Shown: positions 17,893 through 26,748 of the stretch, piece after piece | How positions within the stretch are numbered: position 1 is the first letter of the stretch | How the letters are laid out: the number at the start of each line of letters is the position of its first letter | DNA from: Peribacillus sp. ACCC06369 | GTDB taxonomy: Bacteria > Bacillota > Bacilli > Bacillales > DSM-1321 | Assembly: GCF_030348945.1 (NCBI RefSeq) | Contig: NZ_JAUCEN010000002.1 | Coordinates: 1,364,001 to 1,428,000, forward strand | Direction of reading: 5' to 3' | DNA length: 64,000 nt | Notes under the pieces: model-generated | Seen by the model: only the letters and a program-made list of their open reading frames with translations | Told to the model about the DNA's origin: nothing | The model's database searches: none | Made by a program: the position numbers and the translations under genes

Positions 17893-17921
17893 TTGACAAT
17901 AACGTATACGTTATCTAACAT
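17893..17921 (+). promoter_or_regulatory. Promoter of tartrate dehydrogenase with embedded GTATAC operator
   Basis: TTGACA (17893-17898), 17-base spacer, TAACAT (17916-17921). The spacer contains the perfect 16-bp palindrome ATAACGTATACGTTAT at 17899-17914, the same architecture as the divergent promoter 170 bases away. The GTATAC core suits a GntR/FCD repressor; the candidate is the gene at 19310. Confidence 0.75.
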
Positions 17922-17989
17922 AATGACTATAAGATTCACATTAAACTAAACCGCTTGAATAGGCAGGGTTAGTGGAGGAGGATATTTTA

Positions 17990-19087
17990 ATGAGTGAAAC
18001 AAAAAAAATTCGTTTAGCAGTTATTCCAGGTGATGGAATTGGTACGGAAGTAGTTGAGGCTGGTCTTCGAGTAATTAACCATTTAGCGAAAGATTCTAAC
18101 GGTAAGTTCGAATTTGAAAGCGATTTCTTCCCATGGGGCTGTGAATACTATTTAGAAAACGGGAAAATGATGGATGAAGACGGAGTAGAAAAACTAAGAG
18201 ATTATGATGCAATTTATTTTGGAGCTGTTGGATTTCCTGGAGTGCCAGACCATGTTAGCTTATGGGGCTTGCGCTTAGCGATCTGTCAGGGGTTTGATCA
18301 ATGGGCCAATATTCGCCCTATCGAATTTCTTCCTGGTGTCCCAAGAAGACTTAATCACCCGGATGTTGATTCTCTAAACTGGGTATTGATTCGAGAAAAC
18401 TCTGAGGGTGAATATTCAGGTATCGGCGGTCGCAATTTCTCCGGACGTGGACCTGGAAAAGAAGTAGCTGTGCAATCCGCTTTATTTACAGATCACGGCT
18501 GCGAACGTATTATCCGTTATGCCTTTGATCTTGCACGGACACGTAAAAAGAAGAAAGTAACAAGCATCACGAAAAGTAACGCGCAGCAGTATGGAATGGT
18601 ACTTTGGGATGAAGTATTTGCTAGCGTAAGTAAAGATTATCCGGATGTAGAGACGGATCAATGGCTTGTTGATGCCGCCGCCGCACGATTTGTATTGAAA
18701 CCTGAAGAACTAGAAGTTGTAGTCGCTTCTAATTTATTCGCAGACATTCTTTCTGATTTAGGTAGTGCTCTTGCAGGAAGCTTGGGATTAGCTGCCAGCG
18801 CAAACATCAATCCCGAAGGGCGTACACCAAGTATGTTCGAATCCGTTCATGGATCGGCACCTGATATTGCTGGCCAAGGAATCTCCAATCCAATTGGAGC
18901 AATTGGAAGCGCTGCACTAATGTTAGATCATTTAGGGCTAAAAGAAGAAGCAGTACTCATCAATAAAGCAATTGCAGAAACGACACGTCAGGGAATTCTT
19001 ACTCGTGACCTTGGTGGAACGTATAATACAGACGAAATAACGGATGCCATTATAGAAAATCTGTCCAAAGTTAAAGCAGAAATATGA
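17990..19087 (+). CDS. Tartrate dehydrogenase / D-malate dehydrogenase (TtuC/YcsA type)
   Basis: 365 residues of the isocitrate/isopropylmalate dehydrogenase family. Expected activities are NAD-dependent oxidation of tartrate, decarboxylation of meso-tartrate to D-glycerate and of D-malate to pyruvate. Evidence: IPGDGIGTEVVEAGLRV near 10, WVLIRENSEGEYSGIGGR near 140 (substrate Arg and Tyr), SITKSNAQQYG near 193, NLFADILSDLGSALAGSLG near 247 (metal Asp), and SVHGSAPDIAGQGISNP near 286. ATG 17990 is supported by GTGGAGGAGG; the GTG at 17972 is part of that site. Its product glycerate is the substrate of the kinase at 13501. Confidence 0.9.
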   Translation: MSETKKIRLAVIPGDGIGTEVVEAGLRVINHLAKDSNGKFEFESDFFPWGCEYYLENGKMMDEDGVEKLRDYDAIYFGAVGFPGVPDHVSLWGLRLAICQGFDQWANIRPIEFLPGVPRRLNHPDVDSLNWVLIRENSEGEYSGIGGRNFSGRGPGKEVAVQSALFTDHGCERIIRYAFDLARTRKKKKVTSITKSNAQQYGMVLWDEVFASVSKDYPDVETDQWLVDAAAARFVLKPEELEVVVASNLFADILSDLGSALAGSLGLAASANINPEGRTPSMFESVHGSAPDIAGQGISNPIGAIGSAALMLDHLGLKEEAVLINKAIAETTRQGILTRDLGGTYNTDEITDAIIENLSKVKAEI

Positions 19088-19094
19088 AATAGAG

Positions 19095-19128
19095 GGCTGG
19101 GGGGTTCCGAAAACACCCCAGTCTTTTT
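19095..19128 (+). terminator. Intrinsic terminator after tartrate dehydrogenase
   Basis: GGCTGGGG-GGTTCCGAAAACA-CCCCAGTC followed by TTTTTTTCTTTT. Confidence 0.85.
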
Positions 19129-19203
19129 TTCTTTTGTAAGAGGATTTTTATCATTTGAAATAATTATAAGCAAGTAATTGTTCTATTTGGTTTGCAAACT
19201 AAA

Positions 19204-19212
19204 ATGTATACC
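19204..19212. promoter_or_regulatory. Degenerate GTATAC half-operator before the GntR gene
   Basis: ATGTATACC shares the GTATAC core with the two strong operators at 17709 and 17899 but its right half does not match. It lies 100 bases before the regulator and could serve weak autoregulation. Confidence 0.35.
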
Positions 19213-19309
19213 TTTTTTCTTTATAGATGCGTAAAATGGTACATGTTAGGTATAGGATTTATTACTAAAATAATGACTATATAAATGAAGAATGGATTAG
19301 GTGATGAAG

Positions 19310-20068
19310 ATGAAGAAAAATAATACTAAAAATGATAATGAAAAGTTTTTTTCTCTAAACGAAACAAGTTTGGAGAAAGATGTTTTGTTCTTTATTGATA
19401 ATCTCGAAGGTTTCGATGAATATCGTTTACCACTGAGGGCATATCATATTGTCCGACTAGCTATCCGTGATTTAGTTCTTCCTCCCGGGAAAACGATACT
19501 AGAGCGGGAGATGGCTGAAGCATTACAAATGAGCCGTACTCCTGTAAGGGAAGCTCTCGTGCGTTTGGAGACGGAGGGCATGGTTCGCCTTATTCCGAGA
19601 CGAGGATTCATAGTTGAGCCCATCGAAAAAGAGGATCTTAAACAAATCTATGAAATAGTTGAAAAACTTGATGGACTTGCCGTAAGCCTTGCTACTGTAA
19701 AGGTGGGAGAGGGAGAGATAAATCAACTGGAATCATTGATTAAGCAGCAGGAAGAAGCACTTGAGCAAAAGAATTTAAAAAAATGGGCAATTCTAGATGA
19801 TCAATTTCATCAATCAATTATTGACTACGCAAATAATAAACGTCTTAGGACGGTAATAGATAGCCACTCAGATCAATTATATAGAGCGCGATTATTTACG
19901 ATTAATCACAGGCCTTTTCCTTTTCACTCCATAGTGGAACATAAAGCAATTATTGCATGTATGAAGGCTAAAGACAGTAATGCTGCAGGTGTTTTAATGC
20001 AATCACATCGAAACCGAGCACGTAATGAAATCCTTACAGCGGTTGAAAAGATTACCCAAACTGATTAG
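19310..20068 (+). CDS. GntR family regulator, FCD subfamily
   Basis: 252 residues. A winged helix at about 50-115 includes LEREMAEALQMSRTPVREALVRL, given here as LEREMAEALQ and MSRTPVREALVRL; GMVRLIPRRGFIVEPI is the wing. Residues 125-245 are the all-helical FCD ligand domain with metal/ligand residues in DDQFHQSII, PFHSIVEHKAII and MQSHRNRARNEI. ATG 19310 is preferred since TAGGTG then has a 6-base gap; GTG 19301 and ATG 19304 overlap it. It follows tartrate dehydrogenase and is the natural candidate to bind the GTATAC operators and sense tartrate or D-malate. Confidence 0.88.
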   Translation: MKKNNTKNDNEKFFSLNETSLEKDVLFFIDNLEGFDEYRLPLRAYHIVRLAIRDLVLPPGKTILEREMAEALQMSRTPVREALVRLETEGMVRLIPRRGFIVEPIEKEDLKQIYEIVEKLDGLAVSLATVKVGEGEINQLESLIKQQEEALEQKNLKKWAILDDQFHQSIIDYANNKRLRTVIDSHSDQLYRARLFTINHRPFPFHSIVEHKAIIACMKAKDSNAAGVLMQSHRNRARNEILTAVEKITQTD

Positions 20069-20706
20069 CTCATTTTGGGTAAGGAATTTTACTTTCTAGT
20101 TTCACTCACTTACTCCACCTCAACAACCTCGAAGGAATCCTACTGTTTACATTTTTGAATCTGCCAATGAATTTCCTCAATGAACTACAAGTAAAATGAG
20201 TGAACAATATATGAACGAAGCATGTATTTTAAAGGTATATATTCAGAGCAAGGTTGTCGCTGGAAATTTATTATTTGGAGGGACTTTTTTTGATCGACCT
20301 GAAAGAAGATTTGAAGATAGCAAACTCTGTGCCTTTCATGAAGCTGAAATGACCAAATAGTTCTCTTCTCTCCGGGCTGGAAGCAGCTGAGTTACTAACA
20401 GGAATACAGGTGTCGCAGACAATTTCGCAATAAAGCTAGGATTACCTACAATCTTTTTTCATGATTAAAGACATACACATGTCACGATGCTAATCAAACA
20501 AAATGTGAATGTAAAGGTCTTTTCGGAGAGGGTTGGACATACATCCATTCAAATTTCCCCTAGACAAGTATAGCCACGTGCTTCCTAGTATGCAGGAACA
20601 CGTGGCTTATTAACTTGATAAATTGTTTAAAGTTAAAGATATGTGACCAATTCTGTGATCCCTCAAGGTTTTAGACCTTCAAAACCCCTCTAGATCAAAG
20701 CTTTAA
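20069..20706. other. Decayed 640-bp spacer
   Basis: No supported gene. A short coding-like frame at about 20290-20360 (IDLKEDLKIANSVPFMKLK) is cut by stops and suggests a gene remnant I cannot name. A strong hairpin sits at 20569-20610. Confidence 0.45.
20569..20610. terminator. Strong hairpin, possible bidirectional terminator
   Basis: ATAGCCACGTG-TTCCT / AGGAA-CACGTGGCTTAT, a stem of about 16 pairs with one bulged base, T-poor on both sides. It lies about 100 bases beyond the aminopeptidase stop. Confidence 0.5.
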
Positions 20707-21942
20707 TTAAAAAGCCCAATCCCCATTACGGAAGACAGGTTCTGAAGTGCCGTCCTGTTTGATGCCATCGATGTTCATTTTCTCGGATCCAATCATGAAA
20801 TCGACATGTGTAAGGCTTTCATTCAATCCATTTTCTTCAAGCTCTTCTGGACTCATGTTTTTTCCGCCTTCAATACAGAAAGCATAGGAGCTGCCGATTG
20901 CAAGATGGTTTGACGCATTTTCATCGAATAATGTATTGAAGAATAAAACATTCGATTGGGAAATCGGTGAGTTGAATGGAACAAGTGCAACTTCACCAAG
21001 ATAGTGTGATCCTTCATCCGTTTCCACCAATTGTTTTAGAATTTCTTCCCCTTCTTCAGCTTTTACTTCAATGATTCGTCCTTCCTTAAAGGTCACTGAA
21101 AAATTATTAATGATGTTGCCGCCATAACTAAGGGGTTTCGTACTGGAAACCGTACCGTTAACACCTGTTTTCAATGGAACAGTAAATACTTCTTCAGTTG
21201 GCATGTTAGCCATGAATTCATGACCCTGTACGTTAACGCTTCCTGCTCCGACCCAAAGGTGCTTGTCAGGCAACTCGATTGTCAAGTCGGTTCCAGGAGC
21301 CGTGTAATGCAATTTTTGGTAATGCTTATCATTTAAATAATCAACCTTTTCATGCAGGGTATCATCGTGTTTTTTCCAGGCCTCCACAGGGTCCTTAACA
21401 TCAACACGAACTGCCTTGAAAATGGCTTCCCATAGCATATCAACGCGTTTTCCTTCTGCCTCTTCAGGGAATACTTTATCAGCCCAAGCCTTTGAAGGGA
21501 CGGCGACTATGGACCAGCTTACTTTATCGGATTGCATATACTGACGCCACTTCTTCAATGCAGTTCCGGATGCCTTTTGGAAGTTGGCTATCCTTTCAGG
21601 TTTTACACCTTTCAATAAGTCAGGGCTTGAGGAGATGACGGATAGATAGGCAGCTCCGTTTTCTGCAAGTTCGATCGTTTCTTCTGCACGCCACTTTGGA
21701 TATTCGTGGAACACCTCATCTGGAGCCAGTTCATATTTGGTACGTGAAATGATATCGTCATTCCAATTAACGATGACATTACGCGCACCGTTCTCATATG
21801 CTTTCTTTACAATGAGACGGACAAGGTCAGCGCCCTCTAATGTAGTATTAACGACCAGGGTTTGATCTTGTTGGATATTAACGCCGACTTTAACGGCAAG
21901 TTCTGCATATTTTTCTAAATTCGATTGAAAATCACTCATCAT
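20707..21942 (-). CDS. ampS: M29 family metallo-aminopeptidase (AmpS/PepS)
   Basis: 411 residues, as for B. subtilis AmpS and staphylococcal AmpS. Cytoplasmic exopeptidase with a two-metal centre that removes N-terminal residues from peptides. Visible ligand regions: MPTEEVFTVP near 250, LGEVALVP near 317, NTLFDENASNHLAIGSSY near 337-354 (Glu, His, Tyr) and LTHVDFMIGS near 380 (His, Asp). Ribosome site AAGGAG 8 bases before ATGATG. Monocistronic. Confidence 0.92.
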   Translation of the reverse strand: MMSDFQSNLEKYAELAVKVGVNIQQDQTLVVNTTLEGADLVRLIVKKAYENGARNVIVNWNDDIISRTKYELAPDEVFHEYPKWRAEETIELAENGAAYLSVISSSPDLLKGVKPERIANFQKASGTALKKWRQYMQSDKVSWSIVAVPSKAWADKVFPEEAEGKRVDMLWEAIFKAVRVDVKDPVEAWKKHDDTLHEKVDYLNDKHYQKLHYTAPGTDLTIELPDKHLWVGAGSVNVQGHEFMANMPTEEVFTVPLKTGVNGTVSSTKPLSYGGNIINNFSVTFKEGRIIEVKAEEGEEILKQLVETDEGSHYLGEVALVPFNSPISQSNVLFFNTLFDENASNHLAIGSSYAFCIEGGKNMSPEELEENGLNESLTHVDFMIGSEKMNIDGIKQDGTSEPVFRNGDWAF

Positions 21943-22316
21943 TTCAAAACTCCTTTTCCATTTTCTACATTCATAATTGTACTTATTGTTCTATAAAAAA
22001 GAAACTTTTTACATCGTTGTGTGGAAAAACTTTATAGTAAATTCAATAAGGAGTTCAACCGGGAAGCAGCTGAATTCAATCTGCATCGGTTTTGATTCAT
22101 CCGCTTTAGCATCAACACCAACAATCACAATCACACTCGTGTGCACACATAAGTCAGCTCAAGCTCCAGCAGCTATTTTGTCTATCTTGCATTTTACCAA
22201 AACTAAAGAAGGAAAGATTATTAAAAGGTTTGAATAATTTAATAATTCGCTTCAGTGAATCAATGTACTGAAAGAAAGAGGGCCTCTTTGAGACCCTCTT
22301 TCTTAATAGTCAAAAA
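21943..22316. other. Spacer between aminopeptidase and aldehyde dehydrogenase
   Basis: Holds the aminopeptidase promoter region and the aldehyde dehydrogenase terminator. An open frame at 21977-22237 has no ribosome site and a composition unlike its neighbours, so I do not call it. Confidence 0.5.
22270..22304 (-). terminator. Terminator after aldehyde dehydrogenase
   Basis: AAAGAAAGAGGG-CCTCTTTGAGA-CCCTCTTTCTT, perfect stem; 13 bases after the stop on the minus strand. Confidence 0.85.
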
Positions 22317-23804
22317 TCACTTACCCAAATTGATCCAGACGCTTTTTACTTCTGAATAGTTGTCAAGTGCATAAGATCCCATTTCACGTCCGATTCCGGA
22401 TTGTTTGTAGCCGCCGAATGGGGAAGCTGCGTCGAACGCGTTATAACAGTTCACCCACACTGTTCCGGCACGGAGTTTTCCTGCAACATAATGGGCATTG
22501 GCTATATCGCTTGTCCATAAGCCGGCTGCCAATCCATATTCACTGGCATTTGCACGGTTGATGACATCATCTAAATCCTCGAAAGGCATTGCCGCAATAA
22601 CCGGCCCGAAAATCTCTTCTTTAGCTATCGTCATATCCTCTTCGACACCAGCGAATATAGTAGGAGAAACAAAGTAACCTTGTTCACCCGGTTTATTTCC
22701 GCCGACAAGAACTTCCGCACCCTCGTTTTTCCCTTTTTCAATATAGCCCATTACCCGATTTTGCTGCTCCTGGGAAACAAGCGGTCCAATTTGTGTACTT
22801 GGATCTAATCCTGCCCCTTGTTTTATGTTTTTTGCATGGCTGGCCATATCTGCAACAACATTATCATAATGTTTCTTTTGAATATAAACCCTTGAACCGG
22901 CACAGCATACCTGCCCTTGGTTAAACATGACCCCATTCAAAGCTCCAGGGATGGCTTTTGAGAAATCTGCATCAGGTAGGATGATGTTTGGCGATTTCCC
23001 TCCAAGTTCCAATGTGACCCGTTTCAATGAATATGAAGCGGAGCGCATGATCAATTTTCCAACTTCGGTCGAACCTGTAAATGCAATTTTATTTACTTGA
23101 GGATGGTCGACAAGTGCTTGTCCAGCGGTTTCACCAAAACCGGGAACGATATTGACGACCCCATCAGGGAAACCGGCTTCAGCCAATAATTCAGCCAGGT
23201 AAAGCGCGGAAAGCGGTGTTTGCTCAGCAGGCTTTAATATGACCGTACAACCTGTAGCAAGTGCCGCTCCCAGTTTCCACATTGCCATAAGAAGCGGAAA
23301 GTTCCATGGGATGATTTGGCCGACAACACCAACAGCCTCATGTTTTGTGTAGTTAAAGTAATTTCCGCTTACCGGAATGGTCTGTCCAACAATCTTGGTG
23401 GACCAGCCAGCAAAATATCTCATATGTTCTATAGCTAAAGGAATGTCGGCATTGGTAGTTTCACTGATTGGTTTTCCATTATCCAACGTTTCCAATTGAG
23501 CAAGTTCAGTTTTATTTTCTTCCATTAAATCGGCAAGTTTATACATAAGCCTACTGCGTGCAGCCGCGCTCATCCTTGACCAAGGACCTTCATCGAATGC
23601 TTTGCGTGCAGCTTTGACGGCTAAGTCGATATCTTCTTTATCAGCTTCATAAACATCGGCAAGTTTTTGTCCTGTAGCAGGATTAGGAGTGGAGAAGGTT
23701 TTTTTTGAAGCACTTTCCACAAACTGACCATTAATATAGAGCTTTTTTGGTCCTGTTAAAAATTTTTGTAGCTTTCCACTTACTTCTAACGTTAGATTTG
23801 TCAT
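22317..23804 (-). CDS. dhaS: NAD-dependent aldehyde dehydrogenase (DhaS/ALDH class)
   Basis: 495 residues. Oxidises aldehydes to acids. Motifs: IPWNFPLLMAMWKLG (NAD site), FTGSTEVGK near 240, LELGGKSPNIILPDADF near 264 with the general-base Glu, MFNQGQVCCAGSRVYI near 296 with the nucleophile Cys, and EEIFGPVIAAMPF near 395. ATG 23804 is fixed by CAGGAGGG; the open frame continues upstream to 23840 without a ribosome site. Substrate range is broad in this family, so no pathway is assigned. Confidence 0.92.
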   Translation of the reverse strand: MTNLTLEVSGKLQKFLTGPKKLYINGQFVESASKKTFSTPNPATGQKLADVYEADKEDIDLAVKAARKAFDEGPWSRMSAAARSRLMYKLADLMEENKTELAQLETLDNGKPISETTNADIPLAIEHMRYFAGWSTKIVGQTIPVSGNYFNYTKHEAVGVVGQIIPWNFPLLMAMWKLGAALATGCTVILKPAEQTPLSALYLAELLAEAGFPDGVVNIVPGFGETAGQALVDHPQVNKIAFTGSTEVGKLIMRSASYSLKRVTLELGGKSPNIILPDADFSKAIPGALNGVMFNQGQVCCAGSRVYIQKKHYDNVVADMASHAKNIKQGAGLDPSTQIGPLVSQEQQNRVMGYIEKGKNEGAEVLVGGNKPGEQGYFVSPTIFAGVEEDMTIAKEEIFGPVIAAMPFEDLDDVINRANASEYGLAAGLWTSDIANAHYVAGKLRAGTVWVNCYNAFDAASPFGGYKQSGIGREMGSYALDNYSEVKSVWINLGK

Positions 23805-23973
23805 AATTACCCTCCTGAATAAAATGATTAACTTGGGCAAAACATGATGACTTATTGATAACGCTATGATTTATGCCAATTTTTATGATAAGTGAAAAAA
23901 AGGGAATATTCAATCTATAACATTCGACAGAATATCCAAGATTTCTTTATCATTTTAAAAATGAAGTGTTTTT

Positions 23974-24001
23974 TTGTCATGACATGTGTAATTACTATAG
24001 C
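23974..24001 (+). promoter_or_regulatory. Possible promoter of the MFS transporter gene
   Basis: TTGTCA (23974-23979), 16-base spacer, TATAGC (23996-24001), with a palindrome TGTCATGACA at 23975-23984 across the -35. NiaR is the known regulator of niaP genes, but I cannot match this to its operator with confidence. Confidence 0.35.
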
Positions 24002-24075
24002 AAAAATGAAAGTTAATAGTTAAAATGAATAAGGATAAAATAACTAGAAGGTCTAAAGTTCATCAGGAGGAATAT

Positions 24076-25281
24076 ATGGGAAATAATGCGAAAACGATAT
24101 CGCAGCGTAGATTACTTGGTGTTGCAGGTCTTGGATGGATGTTCGATGCACTTGATGTCGGTATGCTTTCTTTCATTATTGTTGCTTTGAAACAAGAATG
24201 GAACTTAACCAGTGAACAGGTTGGCTGGATTGGGAGCATAAACTCTATAGGGATGGCTGTTGGAGCCGTTTTCTTTGGTGCAATGGCTGACAAGGTCGGA
24301 CGGAAGAATGTCTTTATCATTACTTTATTATTGTTTTCAATTGCAAGTGGCGTGTCTGCAGCAGTCAGTACACTCAGCTTGTTCTTGATATTGCGATTTT
24401 TGATTGGAATGGGACTCGGAGGAGAACTTCCTGTTGCCTCGACATTGGTCTCTGAAAGTGTTGAAGCTAGTAAAAGGGGAAGGGTGGTCGTTCTTCTTGA
24501 AAGTTTTTGGGCGGTTGGCTGGATATTGGCAGCACTCATTTCCTATTTCATCATTCCTGCTTATGGTTGGCGGGTTGCATTGTTATTGAGCGCCGTTCCC
24601 GCTTTATATGCACTGTATCTGCGCTTGAAACTGCCGGATTCACCGAAGTATACGGAGCTTGAAAAAAAGCAGAGACCATCTGTATTAAGCAATATGAAAA
24701 GTGTCTGGAAAAAGGAATACTCCCGCCAGACCCTTGTGCTATGGATTCTGTGGTTTTCCGTGGTCTTTTCTTATTATGGGATGTTTTTATGGCTGCCAAG
24801 TGTGATGGTCCTAAAAGGATTCAGTATGATTCAAAGTTTTGAATATGTTTTGATCATGACGCTTGCACAGCTTCCAGGCTATTTTTCAGCTGCATGGCTG
24901 ATAGAGAAGATGGGACGTAAATTCGTTTTGATCACATACTTAATCGGAACGGCCATCAGTGCCTTTTTCTTTGGATCGGCAGAGGGGTTGGCACCACTGA
25001 TAGTTTCTGGAATGTTCCTATCTTTCTTCAACCTAGGGGCATGGGGTGCGCTTTATGCGTATACACCTGAGCAGTATCCAACTGCAGTTCGTGGCACAGG
25101 TGCTGGTTTAGCTGCTGGCATCGGCAGGATTGGCGGTGTCCTGGGTCCATTGCTTGTAGGGTATTTAGTTGCTGCCGATACTCCGATTTCAACGATTTTC
25201 ACCATATTTACAATTGCTATTCTAGTGGGGGCCGTTGCTGTAGCTTTTGGGAAGGAAACTAAGAATACCGTTTTGACATAA
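24076..25281 (+). CDS. niaP: MFS transporter, NiaP (YceI) niacin-uptake type
   Basis: 401 residues, twelve membrane segments. The N-terminus RRLLGVAGLGWMFDALDVG, the loop GAMADKVGRKNVF and GMGLGGELPVASTLVSE place it in the MFS group of aromatic-acid carriers whose Bacillus member NiaP imports niacin. ATG 24076 is chosen because AGGAGGAATAT precedes it; the frame opens 17 codons earlier without a site. Monocistronic, convergent with thiE. Other aromatic acids are possible substrates. Confidence 0.82.
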   Translation: MGNNAKTISQRRLLGVAGLGWMFDALDVGMLSFIIVALKQEWNLTSEQVGWIGSINSIGMAVGAVFFGAMADKVGRKNVFIITLLLFSIASGVSAAVSTLSLFLILRFLIGMGLGGELPVASTLVSESVEASKRGRVVVLLESFWAVGWILAALISYFIIPAYGWRVALLLSAVPALYALYLRLKLPDSPKYTELEKKQRPSVLSNMKSVWKKEYSRQTLVLWILWFSVVFSYYGMFLWLPSVMVLKGFSMIQSFEYVLIMTLAQLPGYFSAAWLIEKMGRKFVLITYLIGTAISAFFFGSAEGLAPLIVSGMFLSFFNLGAWGALYAYTPEQYPTAVRGTGAGLAAGIGRIGGVLGPLLVGYLVAADTPISTIFTIFTIAILVGAVAVAFGKETKNTVLT

Positions 25282-25290
25282 ACAAAAGGG

Positions 25291-25318
25291 AGGGGACTGA
25301 ATTCAGTCCCCTCATTTC
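25291..25318. terminator. Bidirectional terminator between niaP and thiE
   Basis: GAGGGGACTGAATTCAGTCCCCTC, a perfect 24-base palindrome with A/T flanks between convergent genes. Confidence 0.8.
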
Positions 25319-25319
25319 G

Positions 25320-25952
25320 TCATTTAAATTCTTTTATTATTTTTAAGAGGAATTCGGAGGCAGTCTTCGGACTATCAGCATTCATGATGGCTGAAACGAC
25401 TGCCGTACCGGATAGCCCGCTATCAGAAAGAGAGGATATGTTATCGGCAGTTATACCCCCGATGGCAACGGCTGGAATCGAAACGCTGCGGCAAATTTCC
25501 TCCAGATCTTCAATTGCCATTAGCGTTGCATCTTGTTTGGTCTTCGTAGGGAAAACGGAACCGACTCCGATATAATCTGCTCCATTTCGTTCGGCTTCGA
25601 TTGCTTCTTCAAGAGTGGAGACTGATACCCCGATAATCATATCGTCAGGAACCATTTGTTTGATGACAGGCAGTGGAAGGTCATCTTGCCCAATATGAAT
25701 TCCGTCAGCTGCAACAGCAAGTGCTATATCTACCCGGTCGTTAATGATAAGGGGAATGGATAGCTCGTTCAATAACTGTTTTAATGCAGAAGCTTTTTTA
25801 TAAAAGGAAAGGGAGGAATTGTTTTTTTCTCTAAGTTGTACGATCGAGACTCCTCCTGAAACCGATTCTGTAATGATTTTGGTCAAAACTTCTATTGCTA
25901 TGGACTCTTCCGTAACTAAGTATAAACTTAAATCAATTTTGGATTTCTTCAT
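25320..25952 (-). CDS. thiE: Thiamine-phosphate synthase ThiE
   Basis: 210 residues, TIM barrel. Joins HMP-PP and hydroxyethylthiazole phosphate to form thiamine phosphate. Motifs: VQLREKNNS near 38 (pyrophosphate), INDRVDIALAVAADGIHIG near 70, GQDDLP, GVGSVFPTKTK near 128 and AIGGITADN near 162. Last gene of the tenA-thiW-thiD-thiM-thiE operon; its start overlaps the thiM end by 20 bases. Ribosome site GAGGTG. Confidence 0.95.
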   Translation of the reverse strand: MKKSKIDLSLYLVTEESIAIEVLTKIITESVSGGVSIVQLREKNNSSLSFYKKASALKQLLNELSIPLIINDRVDIALAVAADGIHIGQDDLPLPVIKQMVPDDMIIGVSVSTLEEAIEAERNGADYIGVGSVFPTKTKQDATLMAIEDLEEICRSVSIPAVAIGGITADNISSLSDSGLSGTAVVSAIMNADSPKTASEFLLKIIKEFK

Positions 25953-26748
25953 TTATTTTCACCTCATGCATCCAGGTTTCCTTATTCATTCTTGATATGG
26001 CATCGATTAATCTCACACGAAACGTGCCTGTTCCTTCATCTTCTTGAAGTTTTGCAGCAGCCAGTTCCCCTGAAATGCTCATGGTAGAGATACCGGCAAC
26101 TGCAGCAGCATAGAAATCGTCCGTGACTCCGGAAAAGGTACCGATAAGAGCAGTGGCCATGCATCCGGTACCTGTAACATTTGTTAAAAGGAGGTTCCCG
26201 TTGTCGATTATGGACGTATGTTTTCCATCACTAACAGCATCCTTCGCTCCGCTGACTACGACGACACTATTCAATTTATTTGCCGCTTGTGCAGCCAGCT
26301 CAGCATTGCTAATAGCAAGTTCCCCCGAATCCACCCCCCGTGTAACGATATCCCCACCCATCAATCGATGGATCTCACTCGCATTTCCGCGAATGATTTG
26401 GAAATTAACCTTACGTAGGAGTTCTGTGACTTGCTCTGTCCGATAGGCGGTGGCACCTACTCCCACCGGGTCCAAAATGACCGGGATATCCAGGGCATTT
26501 GCCGTCTTACCGGCAATCTCCATTGCTTCCAAGGCTTTATCATCAATCGTACCGAAATTAAGGACCAATGCATCGGCTAATTTGACCATATCCGCCACTT
26601 CTCTTGGGCTCGATGTCATAACAGGCGAACCACCGATGGCAAGGGTGGCATTTGCACAGTCGTTAACCGTAACAAAGTTGGTGATTTGGTGAACGAGTGG
26701 TTTTCTTTCTCTTACCTTCACGAATAAATCGGCTGCAGAAACCTTCAT
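25933..26748 (-). CDS. thiM: Hydroxyethylthiazole kinase ThiM
   Basis: 271 residues, ribokinase-like fold. Phosphorylates the thiazole alcohol for thiamine salvage. Motifs: VHQITNFVTVNDCANATLAIG near 20, VLDPVGVGATAYRTE near 92 and the catalytic Cys loop TNVTGTGCMATALIG near 190. Start overlaps the thiD stop by four bases (ATGA), so the two are translationally coupled. Ribosome site GGAG inside thiD. Confidence 0.95.
   Translation of the reverse strand: MKVSAADLFVKVRERKPLVHQITNFVTVNDCANATLAIGGSPVMTSSPREVADMVKLADALVLNFGTIDDKALEAMEIAGKTANALDIPVILDPVGVGATAYRTEQVTELLRKVNFQIIRGNASEIHRLMGGDIVTRGVDSGELAISNAELAAQAANKLNSVVVVSGAKDAVSDGKHTSIIDNGNLLLTNVTGTGCMATALIGTFSGVTDDFYAAAVAGISTMSISGELAAAKLQEDEGTGTFRVRLIDAISRMNKETWMHEVKINEEIQN

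Noticed and set aside
21977..22237. 86-aa plus-strand open frame
   Set aside because: No ribosome site, odd composition, lies in the spacer upstream of a minus-strand gene.
23975..23984. TGTCATGACA as a NiaR operator before niaP
   Set aside because: Palindromic and well placed, but I cannot match it to the NiaR consensus with confidence.
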